The position numbers and the translations under genes are program-made. Shown one piece after another: positions 61,130 to 64,000 of a DNA stretch of 64,000 bases. The notes beneath the pieces are model-generated. The model was not told the DNA's origin. It saw only the letters and a program-made list of their open reading frames with translations, and made no database searches. This DNA comes from Enterococcus phoeniculicola ATCC BAA-412. GTDB taxonomy: Bacteria > Bacillota > Bacilli > Lactobacillales > Enterococcaceae. Each line of letters begins with the position of its first letter. Within the stretch, counting starts at the first letter, position 1. The stretch covers positions 372,001-436,000 of the forward strand of contig NZ_ASWE01000004.1 of assembly GCF_000407505.1 (NCBI RefSeq), written 5' to 3'.

Positions 61130-61825
61130 ATGAAAAAAATAATATTAATCGCAGTAATATTTATCGGAGGGATTTTTTACAGCACCACAGCAAAGGCATC
61201 AGTCTTTGGAAGAGAGGAGATACCAGCAGATACACAAGAAACCTATTTCCAAGAAAACTTTTTATCAGAATTTTCTGATTCAGATAAGTTAACTGTGCTT
61301 CCAGATGGAGGTGTTTTGCATGGACGGGCAACTGTTTCTTCTGTGGACGATCCGTCAATTATTATTAGTACGTATGATAGTGCTACTGATAGTCAAGCTA
61401 TCAGTGTTGGAGAATTAAAAAAATTATACAAAGCGGAAAAAGAATTGTCTGACTTGGGCTATGTTTATTTAAGTACCGATGATAAGAGTACGAGTGTTCC
61501 AACAAAAATAATGTCATTGGACTATGGTGCATCGTATTCATCAAATAAGTTCACTGGAAGTGGCTGGCGATTTGGCGGGTTTCTTTTTAAAGCCATTAAT
61601 TCCCCATTCCCCAATCTAATTTGGTCATCTCATGTGGATAGCGGGCTTGTGGGTACAAAATCACAAGCAAACTATACCCATGACAATGGTAGTCAAAGTG
61701 TATACCAAGGAGTTTTTGTAAATGTTGATCAGCGCTTGTCTGTTTCAAATACTCGAGTGTACTATAGCTATTCACCAAAGGATGGAACCTATTATTTTGT
61801 TGGGAATGTAGATAGCAAGCTTTAG
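61130..61825 (+). CDS. Secreted protein of unknown family
   Basis: 231 aa. Signal peptide with a TAKA|S-type cut after residue 23. The mature part starts with acidic, disordered sequence, then beta-like segments rich in Gly/Ser/Tyr with repeated YDYGxS-type patterns (SLDYGASYSSN, SGWRFGGFLF, WSSHVDSGLVG, YYSYSPKDGTYYF). I do not recognise the family. Reading it as a bacteriocin or toxin is tempting but not supported. It lies 63 bp after the C39 gene in the same direction, so it may be its partner or substrate. AGGAAGG lies before the ATG. Confidence 0.6.
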   Translation: MKKIILIAVIFIGGIFYSTTAKASVFGREEIPADTQETYFQENFLSEFSDSDKLTVLPDGGVLHGRATVSSVDDPSIIISTYDSATDSQAISVGELKKLYKAEKELSDLGYVYLSTDDKSTSVPTKIMSLDYGASYSSNKFTGSGWRFGGFLFKAINSPFPNLIWSSHVDSGLVGTKSQANYTHDNGSQSVYQGVFVNVDQRLSVSNTRVYYSYSPKDGTYYFVGNVDSKL

Positions 61826-62263
61826 TTTTAGGCTTAAATAGAACTGTCTTTTCTGTATGTAAACTAAGCCTTTAAATAGTTTTTTTGCTGATAAATATAG
61901 GGTTTGTCAATGAAGAAAACTATTTAGTGAACAGCAATCAGAAATTTTCTGAGGATAAAGTGAAGAGATCTTAGTCAAAGGCTGTTGTTTTTAAATTAAG
62001 TCAAAAAATTAAACTATTTAGAAGCGAGATCCGAAAGTTGGACAAGATAAGACTGGATGATATGACGCAGCTATCTAAGTTATATCTTAATAAAAGTTGG
62101 AAATAGAAGGCATAACGTCTAAAATACACAAAAAATAGTTATTTGTTATCTCTCCCTCGCAATTTGAAAAATCCAGCCACTTTTCTATAGAAGCCTATCA
62201 AGTGAATAAAATTTGGGTTTTCTTTTATTGGACAAATTATTATGGGAAGTGTAAATGATATTA

Positions 62264-62327
62264 AAAAATAGCCGAATAGATGTTGATGTACTGTTGATTG
62301 TAGTCATTATCTAATCAGCTATTTTTT
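62264..62327 (+). terminator. Orphan hairpin with T tract (first)
   Basis: AAAAATAGC pairs with GCTATTTTT across a 45-bp loop that also contains GAT/ATC steps; T residues follow. Confidence 0.5.
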
Positions 62328-62497
62328 TGTACGTCACTAACAAATAAGGAACATTCTGCTTGTTGTATTGTTTAGAATGAAGGGATATTTGATATAAAAA
62401 TGGAGAGTAGAAATAGTAGAAAATAATGCTACATTAATTCTTATGAATGCTTAGAGGAGTGTTCTCTTTTTTTATAATAGCCTCTTTTTTATTAAAG

Positions 62498-62582
62498 AGC
62501 TTGGAATGGTAGTGAGTTTAAGTGTTCGATTGAATATCTGCATTTTGGCACCCACTATAAAGCTAGATTCCAAGCTTTTTTT
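62498..62582 (+). terminator. Orphan hairpin with T tract (second)
   Basis: Perfect 10-bp arms AGCTTGGAAT/ATTCCAAGCT with inner TAGTG/CACTA steps, then TTTTTTT (about 62576-62582). It lies just downstream of the leftward YxeA gene and may serve it too. Confidence 0.6.
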
Positions 62583-62615
62583 GTACCTTTTTTATGGTTT
62601 TCTCCTCAGTAGAAA

Positions 62616-62978
62616 TTAGTCAATCTGCTTCAAAGCTTCTTTTGGTACTTCCTCTTTTGGTACCTCTTCATAAGTTTCCACATGGGCACCCTTATTACTC
62701 AACTTTAAATAACGGTCAGTCTTTAGTTCACTAATGCCATTAAACTCAATAGTCCTTGTTTTTCCACTCGGAGAAGAAGCAAGTTGTTTATATGCTGCTG
62801 TTCCATAGCTATTGACTGAAACTGGTTTTTGCGTTTTTACATAAACTTCACCTCTTGGAACTAAAGGGTTCAGCTGATCTATAATCGCGGCAAACTCATT
62901 TGAAGCATTTTTTGTGTAGAGCATTGTTCCTCCTAATAAGATGGCTAATGATACAATACCTGTAAGTAATTTTTTCAT
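62616..62978 (-). CDS. YxeA/DUF1093 family small secreted protein
   Basis: 120 aa with an N-terminal hydrophobic segment (LLTGIVSLAILLGGTMLY) and the DUF1093 features EVYVKTQKPV, SYGTAAYKQLASSPSGKT, LKTDRYLKLSNKGAHVETYEEVPKEEVPKEAL in essence. YxeA-like proteins are exported or membrane-held; function unknown. AAAGGAG lies before the ATG. The upstream region (63063-63089) has CTAACA/TGTTAG steps that could be an operator. Confidence 0.8.
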   Translation of the reverse strand: MKKLLTGIVSLAILLGGTMLYTKNASNEFAAIIDQLNPLVPRGEVYVKTQKPVSVNSYGTAAYKQLASSPSGKTRTIEFNGISELKTDRYLKLSNKGAHVETYEEVPKEEVPKEALKQID

Positions 62979-63374
62979 AATAATGAATCTCCTTTTCGAT
63001 TTAATAACAAAATGATAGCAACGAATTATTCACAAGAAATCAGTCTAGAGGTGTATATTCATCTAACATTGTTGTTAGCTAATTGTTAGATTTTATTCTT
63101 GACTGAAAGGTTCAGTTTTTTGAAATGAGTAAAAAGTCCTAAGTTTGATCATTTTTTATGAATTAAAGAGCTTTTTTCTATAGATTATTGGCTATTTTCG
63201 ATATAATTCACTGACTTTATCAAAGTTTTTCTAGTAGAAAAAAATAATGAGAAAAAAACTAAGAAATATGGGTTATTTGCTTAAAGAAAAGAAGTAAGCT
63301 ATTAAGGAAAGTTTTTTTAAGCAATATAATTTTTATTTGTAGAATTGAAGTGAAGGATGGAGAATAGTAAAGAT
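62979..63374. other. Divergent region YxeA-LRR gene
   Basis: 396 bp. On the YxeA side CTAACA (63063-63068), TGTTAG (63073-63078) and TTGTTAG (63083-63089) form an operator-like cluster. On the LRR side an AT-rich stretch (TATAAT-like near 63325) may be its promoter. No other gene. Confidence 0.5.
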
Positions 63375-64000
63375 ATGAAAAAAACAACAACATTTATGAT
63401 GCTGGGCTTATTGCTATCGACAAATATAGTTCCGCTAATCGCAACAGCTCAAACAATTGAAGAAAATGCAACACAACCGTCAGATGTAGAAAATGTGACA
63501 ACCGTTGAATCTTCTACCGTATTTCCTAATCAAGTAGATTCAAGTGAAATGATTGAGAAAGAAGAGTCAAATGAGACTCATAGTGAAGCAACGGCAACAG
63601 TTGCTAGCAGTGATGAAATAGAAGTGATAAATAAAGAAGAAGTAAATAAAGAAGAAGTAAATAAGAAAGAGGATCGTGCGACTCCACCAGAACAAGAATT
63701 AAAAGAAGAACGCTCTTTGCCAACAGAAGAAGAACAGGAATCTATTGATTCTTGGATGCCTGATAAAAACCTTCAAAAAGCTATTTCAGAAGTTATAAAG
63801 GTACCTGTTGAGTCAATGACAAAGAAGGATATGTTAAAGGTTAAAACGCTTTATCTTTCCTCAAAAAATATTTACTCACTTAAAGGATTAGAGTACGCTA
63901 CAAACTTAGGTGGAGATGTAGGCTTTAATTACAACCACATAAGTGATATTTCCCCTCTATTCAATTTGAAAATTACTTATCTAAGATTGGCTGGAAATAA
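63375..64000 (+). CDS. Secreted leucine-rich-repeat (internalin-like) protein, 5' part
   Basis: At least 208 codons, open at the window end. Signal peptide to about residue 27 (TFMMLGLLLSTNIVPLIATAQ), then an acidic Glu/Thr/Ser-rich linker (about 28-125) with a short tandem INKEEVNKEEVNKKED. From about 132 (WMPDKNLQKAISEVI) the internalin-type cap begins, followed by repeats in the L..L..L.L..N.I..I..L pattern (TLYLSSKNIYSLKGL, NHISDISPLFNL). A wall-anchored surface protein is likely, but the C-terminus is not in view. The AAGGATGGAG site lies about 14 bp before the ATG. Confidence 0.8.
   Translation, partial: MKKTTTFMMLGLLLSTNIVPLIATAQTIEENATQPSDVENVTTVESSTVFPNQVDSSEMIEKEESNETHSEATATVASSDEIEVINKEEVNKEEVNKKEDRATPPEQELKEERSLPTEEEQESIDSWMPDKNLQKAISEVIKVPVESMTKKDMLKVKTLYLSSKNIYSLKGLEYATNLGGDVGFNYNHISDISPLFNLKITYLRLAGN

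Larger units (their letters stand above)
61826..62615. other. Long gap with orphan terminator-like hairpins
   Basis: 790 bp without a supported gene. Two hairpins with T tracts are present: AAAAATAGC (62264-62272)/GCTATTTTT (62318-62326), and AGCTTGGAAT (62498-62507)/ATTCCAAGCT (62567-62576) followed by T7. No rightward gene is upstream of them within 400 bp, so they may end a small RNA or an unseen short gene. Confidence 0.5.

Overview
The window is a low-GC Gram-positive chromosome segment from the Lactobacillales, most likely an Enterococcus that is close to but not clearly E. faecalis. The evidence is the low GC, strong AGGAGG ribosome sites, frequent TTG/GTG starts, enterococcal-type S2, TruB and PolC proteins, a T-box leader, and dispersed enterococcal-style GTGGGACATAACT palindromes. 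The species call is inference from remembered family sequences, not from a search.

Layout. 1-103 is the start of a leftward DUF3042 gene. 208-5070 is a galactose (Leloir) operon galK-galE-galT-galR with its own promoter, operator and terminator. 5241-8200 is the t6A/acetyltransferase cluster tsaB-rimI-rimI2-tsaD. 8211-12041 is an arginine block: a lone ornithine carbamoyltransferase with a probable ARG box, argS under a T-box, and argR on the other strand. 12207-15668 is rpsB-tsf-pyrH-frr. 15827-19740 is a permease/ATPase pair coupled to a PASTA protein that has no kinase domain. 19858-29800 is uppS-cdsA-rseP(eep)-proS-polC.

30065-43140 is an accessory sugar island: a degenerate ROK protein, a small secreted protein, a GH20 hexosaminidase, a two-permease plus lipoprotein importer without its own ATPase, a DUF624 protein, a membrane-bound AraC regulator, a GH29 fucosidase and a GH1 glycosidase. 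None of the three hydrolases has a signal peptide, so the importer probably brings in a fucosylated/HexNAc oligosaccharide that is cut inside the cell. The divergent promoter carries a near-consensus cre site and two 11-bp direct repeats spaced 20 bp apart that suit an AraC protein.

43336-48762 is the rimP-nusA-rnpM-ylxQ-infB-rbfA operon, with an intrinsic terminator between its promoter and first gene, and an IF-2 gene holding seven 45-bp repeats. 48767-56027 is a looser region: a LysM lipoprotein, a DUF6056 membrane protein, an IS110-family element whose first catalytic Asp reads as Asn, several small membrane or unknown proteins and several palindromic repeats. 56132-58090 is truB-ribF.

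58245-64000 holds a LytTR/AgrC-type two-component system, divergent from a membrane-anchored C39-like peptidase and a secreted protein of unknown family, then a YxeA-like gene and the start of a secreted leucine-rich-repeat (internalin-like) protein cut by the window end. No tRNA, rRNA or CRISPR was seen.

The least ordinary items are the ROK pseudokinase-like protein, the kinase-less PASTA/ABC operon, the IS110 upstream region that looks like a bridge RNA, the regulated secreted pair next to the LytTR system, and the dispersed palindrome family.
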